Positions 38,301-50,200 of a stretch of DNA of 64,000 nt are shown one piece after another. Source of the DNA: Norana najaformis (lineage: Eukaryota > Annelida > Clitellata > Crassiclitellata > Hormogastridae); contig OZ029922.1 of the NCBI GenBank assembly GCA_964023275.1, positions 4,611,196 through 4,675,195 on the forward strand, in the 5' to 3' direction. Below the pieces are notes generated by a model. It saw nothing but the letters and a program-made list of their open reading frames with translations, had not been told where the DNA came from and did no database searches. The first letter of the stretch is position 1. Each line of letters opens with the position of its first letter. The position numbers and the translations under genes are program-made.

Positions 38301-40788
38301 GAAATCTATTCCTGTCCAGAACTGTTCTAACCCTATTAACTGTAAGACTTAATTCACAAAGCACAAATTTATTACAGACATTTACTAACCTTTAGCCTTG
38401 CTTCTAGAAGCTTGGTCAGTGTTAACACATCACCATGGAAACCAGCACAAGCTAATACAGTTGTCTCAGTTCTAAAAGTATCGCAAACAACAACTCAGTT
38501 ATTTCCTAGTCACAGAAATAATATCAGACTAATGAATCAATGAATCCATTCAAAGTCACTTGAAACTAAGAACAAACCCTTCAGCGACAAAACATGTGAG
38601 GAACCCCTTCTTTATCAGACAAACAACTGAACCAAAATATGACATTTGGCATAGAACCACTGCGGGTCGTTCTTAAATTGGAGGGGTTAAAGCCTTGTGT
38701 AAACAGCAAAACATGACAGAGCACAAGGGGACAACAGTTGCAATCAACCACTGTGTATCCCATATCCAATTATGATACTCAGTTTTAACAGTTTAGGTCT
38801 TAGGTAGAACATGCCTGCCATGATTTTTGCAACAGTTTCAAAGTGTCATACAGTGAACCATATTCGTGTGCAAATGACATACATTTATACGCATCTTAGC
38901 TTTGTTACTCTGACATGACAGTAAGGTGATCAAGCGGATGAGCACAAGCAACTGGGGGTTGAGAAATGTGGACAAACTGGAAAACGTGGATAAAAATAAC
39001 CATGATATTTTTGCAAATGTCCATTATTCGTACAGCCTAACAAAAGCTTCCCTATTTAAAATTCATTCGAATGAATTTTGTATGGCCATATGCAATGCAG
39101 AGGGTTTCAAAGCAAAAAAAGCAAAAGTCAAACTAACAGATGTGAGTCAAATGTGGAAGGAGTCCACAGCACTTACAACTTATATGTTTTGGGACAGTCT
39201 CTGGTATGGATGGAGAATCCTTCACTCAGGCGAGTGTCTGAAGCCACAACAGAGAACTCATCACCAGCAATGGCCAGAATTGTACTGTAAACACAAAAAA
39301 TTTCAACTGGGAGACAAAGTTATTACTCCAAAAACTTTGGAGAAAAAAAACTCAGTCCTTTCAACAATTCCAAGAAGCACACATGGGTATGAAGTGTCAG
39401 GCAACTTCATTTTCTTAGCCTCAGTGTCTGAGAGAAGGATCCCAGTCTTACGCCTCACAGTCTGATCCTCCCATTAGCAAAGTACAGTCAGTGTGCTCAA
39501 TCAAATTCGTTAAACGGCACTAGTGGAACAGATATCTTGAAATGTTTTTCTGTTTTTACGGGGACATGAACCTTGACCTCAAGGTAAAACCAAGCTAACC
39601 ATTGAATCTGCGCTCATTCTGCAAGCTTAACACACACAAGTTAGCCCTTAATTGCGAACATAACTGCAAGTCATGAAATGCTGTGCAGTACTCAGCAGTA
39701 AGTGCATTAACACAATAAAAATTATACAATTTTCGTTGAATTACTTGAAAGCCTCAAGTGAGATTCAGTCCCTTGTCCCTCTTTTCACATGACCAAAACA
39801 ACGAAGCCCTCACTCAAACAACTTTATCCAGCAGCATTGTTTTCTTGTCCAAGGACTGCCTTGCTTCTTTACTTCCAATTGTTTATAGATATTCCTACAA
39901 ATTTCTGTAGCCAACTTATTTCTGTTATAAGGATTCTTCTCTCATTTTGCTTTCTCACTGCCCAGTATTCTCATCTGTACAGGAATACGGAAGCAACATC
40001 AACCCATACATGGGTCATTCCATGTCAACTCAACCAGTGGTCCTCACCTTGCTGTCTCTGATTTTGATCAATTTTGTCTGGTATGTATATAAATATTTAT
40101 CATGAAGGCCTGCAAAGTTTCAGATCTTAATACGTAGTAGTTCCTGAGATGTGAGGCTTACAATACACCTGGGCAAGCCCGGTCATCAGTGCCCTGGCAA
40201 ACTCCATGTTTTTTGTTGTGTGTTCCGTTCACTGTATTTCAGTGGCTACTCCACATAAAGCGTGAACACAGCTTCACTTCAGTTATTCGATTTAGTTTTC
40301 AGAAACTGCAAAATGCTTAGCTTTACTTAATATATTTTGAATATATAGTGTGTCAAACATACTACTTTGCAAAAATTTAGTAAAAATAGGATCGATAGTT
40401 CTGCATGACATATAACCATTAGCATACAATCAAATTCTTGCAACAATTTTTCCCATAATCCTACACCAGGTGGAGTACTTAGTGTCTAATTTGTGCTTAC
40501 CTACAATAGTTATTTGCTTCACAGATTAGGTTCGGTTTTAAATCCGAAATTTCAGGCACGAATTTCGGTGACTTTTCTGTATGAGTTTATATGACCTTAT
40601 GGCTTGGTTTGGCGCTGCAGAAAAGCTGTACAAATTCTTTTAACTAATTCTGCAGTGCTTCGTCATCACCGCCAAGGGGAATAGAAAAACTCCTCAATAA
40701 CATTAGCACAGTAAAACAGCCGCTTCTAACTGATTAAGAAACTAAATACATACCCTCCGTTAAAAGCGTACGGATTAAAACGAGCCAT
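35333..40788 (-). CDS. PSMB1: Proteasome subunit beta type-1 (20S beta6 subunit)
   Basis: A non-catalytic beta6 subunit of the 20S proteasome core, 215 aa. Exons in transcript order: 40788-40754, 39284-39177, 38471-38390, 37106-36977, 36465-36359 and 35518-35333; all borders are GT/AG and the total is 648 nt. The protein opens [20 protein letters not shown] and continues with [77 protein letters not shown] and [20 protein letters not shown], ending PLRKD. These blocks align along the whole length of animal PSMB1. From memory, human PSMB1 is 241 aa with a short N-terminal prosequence; here nearly all of it is missing, and an in-frame TAA lies four codons before the ATG. The gene converges with the nuclear receptor and is head-to-head with the CH/filamin gene. 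An AATAAA on the minus strand lies about 80 nt past the stop. Confidence 0.95.
37150..37295. repeat. 27-bp tandem repeat, five copies, in PSMB1 intron 3
   Basis: GACTGCCTTCATCAGCCTAA then CGACATT repeats five times starting just upstream of exon 4. Being a multiple of three it keeps frames open on both strands, but it is intronic. Confidence 0.9.
37600..37960. mobile_element. Probable dispersed repeat in PSMB1 intron 3
   Basis: ACTGTTCCAGAAGGACAGTC and CAACGGGAGCCAATGCAGTG resemble blocks common in animal interspersed elements, and the reading frames across it are shadows. I could not define its ends. Confidence 0.3.
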
Positions 40789-41445
40789 ATTTCTTACTTA
40801 ATTTATTTTTAATGTAAATATACTATTTCTTCAAATCGAAGAATGATTCTGCAAACTCTATCACTCTTATTATGTATTCTTTCGTTGCAAGGGAATGGAG
40901 GCGATTTGACAGTTATGAAACTGGTTTTAGGTGACTTCTCTAAAACCTGTTTCAGCGACCACTATATTCTAATACTAGAACTGAAGCTTCCATCGATTGC
41001 AATAAATATTGAATGGAGAAGTGAGCCTTGTTAAAACTAAACGGTTCACTCCTGTTTCAAATATTTACGCTAGAGTGTTGGGAAATCGAACAGATCGAAC
41101 TTGCTGAGACTTATAGCTTATATAGACCTACTGCCTTTGACGTCCTTGATTCTGAGTTCATTTTCGAAGTACCGAAAAATATAGCCCTTGCCTGTCGACA
41201 GGTATCATTGTCTCAGTACCTCATTCATTCAGAACTTCAAGTGTAGCAATTGTTCTTCTCGAAGCCTTGGCCAACAATAACAGCTAGCTGGTCTTGACGG
41301 GCGATCTCAGCATCCACTTCAAAGTTCTAGCGTCGGCCTACGTCGACGTACTTACCCACCCATACCTCTGGTGGCTCACTAACCCAGCCAGAACACACCA
41401 ACAATGTTGGGCCAAGGCCATAAACACTACTGGTGAAGGGACACT

Positions 41446-41545
41446 ACTGGTGAAGGATCTCACCCGATAAATTCACTGAAAAATTAGCAGGGTCGAGGCC
41501 ATACGGTCGCTATAGAAAAGCATGTACATTTACATTTACTGATGA
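41446..41545 (+). mobile_element. SINE-like repeat fragment (copy 2, plus)
   Basis: GGTGAAGGATCTCACCCGAT then GAGGCCATACGGTCGCTATA and GAAAAGCATGTACATTTACA. The first of these blocks recurs reversed at 41,930-41,975 and the second also at 58,425; the element at 63,700 has a diverged version. Confidence 0.7.
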
Positions 41546-41899
41546 ATGGTCGTATATGTGACGAAGGCCTACAACGTATTTGAAATCCGGTCCAAAGTTT
41601 GGTTAATAACGCCTTCGGCAACAGTACCATGTGACCACAAGACCCACACAAAATGCATCAACTGAAGAATAGGATAACTACAAGATACTCTCTCTCTCTT
41701 CAACCGTCCTCGGTACGAGGGTTGGTCGATTGTAGACGATTCTTTTCCATCCACTCCTATCCTCGGTTCCTCTCAGCAACTTCTCTGTGGCTATACCGGT
41801 CCATTCGCCGATGTTGTCCATCCACAAGATACTACAACAGCGGAAAGACGTCATAACCACCAGACAAAACAGTAATTTGGATGACGGCAGCCACTGATG

Positions 41900-42180
41900 T
41901 AGACAGACAAACGCAAATGTACACGTTTTCTATAGCGACCGTATGGCCTTGAATTTATTGGGTGAGGTCCTTCACCATCGCTGCCAGTTTAAATGTGCGC
42001 CATGCCATTTAAGGTCCCCGTGCACGGACCGTACTAGTGTACATAGTAGGCTAAATCGTAATCGTAATTCCGAGATTTCTACAGCGCCCAACGAAAGCCA
42101 CGTCGCGGGGACAAGCTTATTCACAGGCGCTCAGTCAAAACAAAATCGATAGGCAAAAGGGTTCGGTTCCAGGTCAAGAT
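41900..42180 (-). mobile_element. SINE-like repeat (copy 3, minus)
   Basis: On the minus strand it reads GATCTTGACCTGGAACCGAA, then CTTTTGCCTATCGATTTTG, CCGCGACGTGGCTTTCGTTG and TAGAAATCTCGGAATTACG, the same order as the element ending at 63,890. The GAGGCCATACGGTCGC block is also present, in a different relative order, so it may be two nested copies. Confidence 0.7.
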
Positions 42181-42463
42181 ACAAAAATCAGACGGAGAGA
42201 CAACGTGGCAGCTATGGGGGAGTGTTTGGGGTTGGAGAGGAGAGAGAGAAAGAGGAAGAGGGGGTGTAAACGAGCCGTAATTACATTACGTTACCTGAAT
42301 GCAGGTAATGCAGGTGCCGTCGATCGGTGCAACGTGCATAAGGCGTCGATCGGTATAATTATTTGTGGGTGTTGGCTGTATCGGCTGCACCTGGATTATA
42401 TGTTTACCACAGCGCCGTTTACCTGTTTCGCTTGGCAGATGCGCTTATTATGAATGCGCCAGG

Positions 42464-42465
<2 letters not shown>

Positions 42466-42498
<33 letters not shown>
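42466..42498. repeat. (GCT)11 trinucleotide repeat upstream of the CH/filamin ATG
   Basis: Eleven uninterrupted GCT triplets, 205 bp before the start codon, probably in the promoter or 5' leader. Confidence 0.92.
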
Positions 42499-42639
42499 AG
42501 GGATGAGAATGGGATGAAGAGGTCTGCAGTTGGTCGTTGGTCAGAGTCTGATTGCGAAAGCGGTTGCTGCTGTAAGTAGCGGTGGTGCTACCTGTCGCAA
42601 GTCCTCCTCTATTCCATCCATCAGTCATTCCGTCCGTCC

Positions 42640-42688
42640 TTCCGTCCTTCCGTCCGTTCATCCATCCATCCATCCATCCATCCATCGA
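42640..42688. repeat. (TCCG)n/(TCCA)n microsatellite
   Basis: TCCGTCCTTCCGTCC grades into TCCATCCATCCA, ending 15 bp before the start ATG at 42703. Confidence 0.9.
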
Positions 42689-42702
42689 TAGCAAAGGTAG
42701 TC

Positions 42703-44260
42703 ATGGCGTCCAGAAGAGCCAGAAAAAACAAATTCTCAGGTAATTTCAAAGTTTTCAAACGAAATCATTCGCGTCACCAAATGTACTCAATGTAATCATT
42801 ACATTACAAGCGCTGTTTAAAACAACAAGGTGGCGACCCCTGCTGTCACAGGGATTTAAGCTGTTAAGAATAACTCGGGGCAAATTTCCTGTGGGGTTTA
42901 TAAGGGCAAAGATCATTCTCAGACAGCTGCATAGGAAGTCACGGTTAGCGTATATTTGAGCACTACTGTAGGCTTTGTGTCAATTTATCGGTTGAAAGAA
43001 ACTGCAAAATACGTTGAGCAATGTTGTATTTTATGGCCTCGTCAGATAAGCAGGTTGTTTTATGGTTGAGTTCAGCTCCAGGAGATCAGAAAGGGCCTCC
43101 GAAAACTAGCAGTTGTGCATACACATACATTTTGGTGTATATATAATGCAAACAATGCTAGGTGTGAGATATATAGCTTGATAAGGATTAGACGGGAGGG
43201 CAGTGCAGGACAAGAGAACAAAAAAGGACTAAGCAGGACATAACAAAGCATAACATAAATGAAGAGTCTTATAAAGCGCAACTTCAAGAACAAACTCATC
43301 AGTAGCGCTCCCGATCAGTCAGAAAAGACCCGCAGTCAAACAGGACGGATTTCAAGCTCTGGCGGAACAAAGAAGGTGACAGGCTGACTAGGACAGAACA
43401 GAAGAGAGCGGTACAGGACAGGACATGTAGGAGAACAGAGCAAAGGATACGAAAAGATGGCAATGGGCATCACTGAGCTCGTAGCTGGTCCACATTATGG
43501 ACTACTAGTGCCCAGCTAAGATGTGGGCCCAACGAACTAAGGGTCAATAATGGACCCAATGTTCATAATGGCCCCAATGATCTAAGGGTCCATAATGGGC
43601 CAAATAAACTAAGGGTCCAATGTGGGCCCAACGAACTAAGGGTCCAAAGTGGGCCCAACAAACGTGATTGGCCGAATATAAAGTCGAGCGTTTGCGTTGC
43701 TCTTGCAGCCGGCATAACCTGGAAGGAGGTGAGGCGATCGTTGAAGGGCTTCTTGGCTTGGTTTCTGCGGGTGACATGGTTTCTGGATTACATCAATCCG
43801 TTCCAAATCTACACCAGATGGCGTCGCCAGGGCTGCGTCTTCGACTCCGACGGAAGTGTCGTCATCTTTAATCAGACGTTCTTTCAGAGGATCAAAGACA
43901 CGTTCGTTACCGGTAAAATCACATCCCCAGCTCAGTCTATTTGCATCTGTTTTAGTGTAGTCTCAGAACACGCATTTGCAAAAGTACAGGGGCCTTGCCG
44001 AGTCTCCGTTCCTTACAGTCATATATATATCTAGAAAGAGTATGCATAATATATATATATATGCATATATAGAGATATAGATATTGATATAGATATATAG
44101 ATTTTGATATAGACGTAGATAGAGGGAGGGAGGAAGGGAGGGAGAGTGGGAGGGTAAGATAGTATGTCTTGGTGTCTGCCTGTGTCTTTGTATCTGTCTG
44201 TGTACCTGTGTGTGTCTCTATAGCTAGCTATTTGTCTAAGAGTGTCTGTATGTCCGCCCA

Positions 44261-44293
<33 letters not shown>

Positions 44294-47200
44294 CTGTCTG
44301 TCTCTCCATTTCTCATTATGTGTAAATGTATATGCTTATGCGTGGATACATTTGACTGAATACAGAGACTGTGCGTAAGCGTCGTCTGTTGGAATGGGTT
44401 CAGTCGTTGGTTCCAGCGATGGACATCAACGACTTCAGCACCAGTTGGACGAACGGAGTCGCCCTCTGCGCCCTCATGGACGCCCTCGTTCCCGGCGCCT
44501 GTCCGGAACTGGCCAAGCTCAAACCCTACCACAAACTCCATAACATCCGAATGGCGCTCAAACTCGCCAACAAATTCTTCGCGCTTCCTCTGGTCAGTAT
44601 TCGTCCGACTAACATCATCAAATGCATCGGTCGACTTCGTGACCTTCACTGGCTTTCCGTTGAATGGCGGATTAAGTTTCAGATTGCATGCTTAACCTTC
44701 AAAGCCAAGAATACCAGCTTTCCATCTTATTATACATTGTTAACACCATTTCGTCTTCCTAGATTGTTGCGTCCTTCTGTTGCTAGAAACTATGTGTAGT
44801 TGCTAATGCGTTCTGAGGTGTTACAGAAATGTTCAGATGCAAGCATTTATAGCATTTTCTCGCCTTTTCACGAATTCCCACCCTGATCCAGTGAATCCAC
44901 AGCCTTCCCATTTATCTCAGTTTAAACACAACCCACCTTAACAGCTCCTCTCCCCATTCTCTCTCTGGCCTTCTGGTAATCGGACTTGGTTCTTGATATA
45001 AGTGGGATAAAGGATTTTTCATTTACTGGTGTCAAAGGACTTTTTTTTATCAACTACGCATGCGAGCGATTGATTCGTGGAAACATAACATGACATTATA
45101 TATCATAACTTACCTCGTTCAGTCTGTTTAAGGTTCTTAACGTTTCCTGTTTCCCGGCTTCAATGTGCATTTCGGACAACATAAGGAGAGCATTATTAAA
45201 TATTTATAGTTGTATTGTGTATTGTATTGTATAGGCTGAGATTTGAGTTGTTCAGAAGACGTTTAATCTGTGGTAGAACCACTGCTAAATCTCTGTTAGA
45301 ATCATGTCTCATACTAAAAACTGCATGCATGCTTTGTATCAGAATGTTGTTTAAATATATAGACTGCCTTTCGAGCGGAAGAAATTGCGACGTACGGCAG
45401 CCATCACGACAGGAGAGTCTACGAACTGTTGATTGTCATCCGGATGCTTCACCTAAGGGCCCATCCCTCTGAAGGTGCACGCGCAGCCTGGGAATTCGGA
45501 CGAACCCCGAAGGACTCGGGCAGCAAAGGAGGAGAAGGCGGAGCACTGCCTGCAGCCGAGGACGAACAAGCGTCCTCGATGGCCTACTACCGGAACATTG
45601 CCAAGCTATGTCGCGTAAGGAAGAGTGGGCATCAGACGGGGATTGTCGGAAAGACATACACATTCGATGTCTGGTTTCCGGATGGACTCAACCCAGACAG
45701 GATTCGCGTAGATGTCTTTCCGCTGGAGGACGTTGACGGATTTTCCTTGGATGAGCAGAGATCTTCGGTTGATGTACCTGATCATGCTCTCTGCAGCGGA
45801 ACGTCCGTTGAATTACCGGACTCAGCGATGAACGAAGGGCTGCCACAGTCGCCTGATGACCAGACAGACGAATCCACTGATCAGAATCTCAGTTTAGCGG
45901 AGGTTGATTCGAAAGCAACTCAGCACGATGGCCTGGTTTCGACGTCTTGTAATGAAAGCGGCCAAACGGACAACACAAATCCTCAGAAATGCCAAGAAAT
46001 CAAAACCATACCAGTCGTTTCCGCGCTAGAAAACGGTCTACGGAGAGTCACTTTCTGTCCGAAGTTCGTCGGCAGCTACCAGGTGAGTGCGACCTTTGGC
46101 AAGGCCGACATCATGGGAAGTCCAATGGTCGTCAGCGTGTCTCCTGATTTCGGAAGTCAGTCTTCACTGGACGAACTGCCTCGCAAGAGACTCACTTTTG
46201 CAGAGGCAGCGGAAATCATCATCACCAAGGCGAGGAGCTCTCGCATCTACAAGCAGCTGTTGCAGAACGAACGTGTTTCAGCCAAGAATTCCCTCTACGA
46301 TGTCGCAACGGCAGTCCTTCGACGTACAAGCAAGGTCAAGCGGACCTTGACCTTTCGAGGCGGCGGCCATAGCCAGTCACTAATCAACTCAGAGAAGACG
46401 GTCGTTAAGCGGAGGAAGATTCTTAAGCAGACGATCACCAGAGGTGGTCAGGAAATCGTGATTGAACAGCCATCCATTAGCATCGATGAATCAACCAACT
46501 GGTCAGCTGCAGCAGCCAATGCCTCCGTCGGCGTTTCCACTGCCTCCGAGCTCTCCAGAAATTTGCGGACTCTCCCAACGAGCACGTCCACTAACCGTAC
46601 AGCGGATGAAGCTATTGATGATGGAGAGAGTAACTCAAGTAATAGCAACAAGTCAAGGTGCTCTCTGTCGGCTCCAAGATCTAGTGACGCTGTGTTCAGT
46701 TGCAGTCCACTGTCGTCTGTCATCGAGAAGCCTCAGAGTGGAGACCTACTCGAAACGGAAGACATGGTGTGGTGGTCAGTCGAACCAGAAAGTCTCCGCT
46801 TCACTTCGTCCACCCATCCACACGTACAAGAGTTCAGTGACTCGAGAAACAGGGATGGGATAATCCAGCACAACGAAGACGCATCCAAAGATAATAATCC
46901 TGTGAGCATCTGTTCTGGAGCGCAGTCTGCAATCGAAGCTGCGGAGGATAACGAGATTGCTAAGGATGCTATTGTTGCGTTGAGTGGCAAGAAAGATCAG
47001 AACGAGAAGAAGAGAATCGATAAACAGCCAGACGATTTGGAATTCAGAAGGACGCCAGTTTCACAGGCAGACGTCGGAAGCAGACGACATCAGTTCAAGA
47101 TGTCTTCAGTCACAGGAAGTAATCTTGAAAAATATCGGCAACCAGCAGTGGGTATTAACAACGACACTTTTCTGATGGGCATCGACTCAGTGGACGGCGA

Positions 47201-50200
47201 CACAGAAAGCAGATGGCAAAGACCTGGCAAATCATTGTCTTGCGATCGAGTAGTTGCTGTTCTAGATCAGACGGAAGACTGCATCGAAGATTTCAGCACG
47301 AACAGACTCCTCCACCCAACGAAACCACTCGAAAGAGACCCATCACCATCGATTACCACCAAAAGGAAGAATTACAAAGAACGCCGATCACCCAGTCCGA
47401 TTGAAGATCACCCAACAGAAGACGACCTCAGTACGAAGAAATGCTCGGAAACCCTCATTTCTCGCAGAGGCAGTTTCGCCCGACAAGAAGCTGTCCTATC
47501 CCTGAGACCTGACACACGCGGTGCGACCGTTTCACCCCAGCGAGAAGGACACATCAGCGGAACGGAAGAGGAACTGAAATACGAAGCACGGAAGATCCTC
47601 GGGGATCCAGAGCAGGAGGAAGGGCAGCCACAGCCAACGACATTGAAGGAAGTTTGGACCACAGGAAAGACTCCAACTCAGGATGTTACGAATGTTTTGA
47701 TGGTGGATCGTTGGACTCAGGTGAAATATGAAGAAATCAAGGAGGAGACGGGTTGGAAGCGACCAGTAAGACGAGTATCGCCTCGGAAACGCACCGAACT
47801 GGCACAAGAAACGAAAGAAATTCACAACGATGAAAATGAACAGAATATTTTCGAAGGTCCAGGTAGGAAACTCAAGAACTGCAAACCCATCTGTAGCATT
47901 TGTAAGCTTCGTATAAACATTGGTGACTTCTGTACTGGATAGCATGTTTTAAGAATTGAAAGAAGAGCAAATCTTTTATTGGCAAAATAAAGAGATTAGA
48001 CAGAGGCTTAACTTACAGCTGATTTCTGATCCTCAAGATTTTAATTACGACAAAGCTTCTGGCCTTAACATAGGCCTACTGCGTAGAATTAAGGAATATG
48101 ATTGCTCTGTTCTGACTGACTGACTGACTGAATGAATGAATGAATGACCGAATAGATGAATGAATGAATGAATGGATCATTTGAATTGATAAATGCACTG
48201 TGTGTATGTCAGGGCGTCGTGCAGTCGACCTCATTAGTGAAACTCCGATGCTTTGCATGAAAAATTCCAGCTCAGAAGACGACAACCGTTCATTTACAGC
48301 TCAACAACAACATCAGCAACATGTTGGCAACAACGAACAACGAAACGCCGGAGAAGACGAACGAACGGCGAAGATATTATCATGCTTAACAGATGTCGCT
48401 GTTTCAGAATCCGCTCGCAGTAGCAAGACTCCCACTGATGCAAACCCAGGCAATGAGCGCCACAGGCCAAGTAAGAAATCAAAATTCCTCCATGACAAGG
48501 CAAACACCAACCGCGATACTCATAAAGTCTCCAGAGTAAAGCCAACTACGTCATCGGATGATCCGAAACCTCGGTCTATACGCGAAGCTGTATCTGTAAG
48601 TTCTGTCAAAGAAATCAACAAAGGAAGACGATGCCGGGATCTGAATGCGGAGTTCTACGGAGATCTCGAGAGGCCGCATCCATCGGCAGAACAGCAGCAA
48701 AGCACCACCAGCAACAGCAGCAGCAGTAGAGCATCAGTCAGAGCATCCGGTGACGCATTTTCATCGATCTATGGATTGGGGTTGTTTCCAGTTAGCAAAA
48801 GAAAGGCATCGACGCAGTTTGATCAGCTTCCGGAGGGATCAACGGTCAGAAGCGATCAAGAGTCCTCTAAAGACGATGAAGCCGAAGATGAAGACGACCA
48901 TAACACCAATTGCTTTGTCGGTTCTAATGAGCTGCCGAAACTCGACAACTTCTTCGCGTTTCTCGATGAATTTTCCAGTAGTCAGACTTCGGAAACGAGA
49001 GAAGAAATCGCCAGATGCCTCTCTACGGAATCCTCCGGGAAAGAGAGTTTTACGGACAAAACCGTAAAGAAATGTAATGTCGGAGAAGACGACGATGTTC
49101 CATCAAGCGAGGATTTCTTGTTCCAACTCAGAGGAGGAGATAGCGAAGAAATGCATAACTCTCCGAGTTCCTCCGCAAACCAGAGCCAACCTCCGAATAG
49201 CGATCCAGATGATGAAGATGCCACTGGTTTTTCCATTTACCGGACGTGTACTGCATTTGGACCGGGTTTGAATGAAGGGACGGTGGGCCGCCTAAACTAT
49301 TTCCAGGTAGGCCCGATTCATAAAGCTCAACACTTCAAAACGATTCGATCATTGTCTGTCTGGCGCGATAGTCTGTCATATCTTCGCGTGTTTGAGGTTC
49401 ACACCTCGCCCCAATAGCAACATTATATGTAAGACATTTGAAGCCCACGTGACAATTTTCCCACGTGAGCTTCATATATGTCGTATATATAAGAAAGTGC
49501 TTTTCGGCTGTGTGCAGTTTGTACATCTCCGTCCATCTGTGGGCGCGAGGTTGCAATATTTGAAAGCTGATGTTGTATTGTTGTGAAAAGGTCAGTGAAC
49601 CATACTTGCAACTACACCGTATCATTAGACATTACGAAGACAGAGGCAAGTGTACGCAGCTGTGTACGCTCATACGCAGCCCTGAATCCGCTACCGTTAA
49701 GCCATAAGGCATGTAGTTTACCTACCAGACCATTCATGGCTTCGCATACATGTAGACTTACTTATCGAGTGCAACCTTACATCATCTTTCTCCGACCTTA
49801 ATTTTCTGACCTTATTCTATATTCGTTACACGATGCATTAAATCACCCCATTTACAAGTGACCATCAGGCGAGGTCACTGCGCCTAGGTCATGACTTCAT
49901 TATACCCTCCATGAGATACGTTGGAAATATAGAGCTCGGTAGATATCTGTTCGGTATAAAATCTGTCTACCGGCGCTCATGACATCCTCTCGTGAGTCCC
50001 TTACAACTAGTATACGTAGACTTGGGGCTGTAGAAATCTCGAGATTACGATTAGGCCATATGCCCACATGGTTGACTAGCTCGTCAAGCATCGAACGATT
50101 GAGTCAGTTTAGTTCCGAATCCAATGTTACCGTTACCGTCTGCAGATTCCGGTATGGACAGGCCGACGGTTAGCCTGTGGTAGATGGTGTTTGGAGTTGA

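Larger units (their letters stand above)
40789..42702. promoter_or_regulatory. Divergent spacer between PSMB1 and the CH/filamin gene
   Basis: The start codons of the two genes face away from each other 1.9 kb apart, so this interval must hold both promoters. It contains two oppositely oriented SINE-like pieces (41,446-41,545 and 41,900-42,180), a CG-richer stretch at about 42,280-42,360 with two GTCGATCGGT copies, an (GCT)11 tract and a (TCCA)n tract. No TATA box could be assigned. Confidence 0.5.

Noticed and set aside
38926-39465. 179-codon plus-strand open frame
   Set aside because: It runs antisense across PSMB1 exon 2 and adjoining intron; composition and position fit a shadow frame.
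40843-41034. 63-codon frame with a signal-peptide-like start (MILQTLSLLLCILSLQG) divergent from PSMB1
   Set aside because: Short, no domain, lies in the PSMB1 promoter; a hydrophobic start in AT-rich DNA is easily produced by chance.
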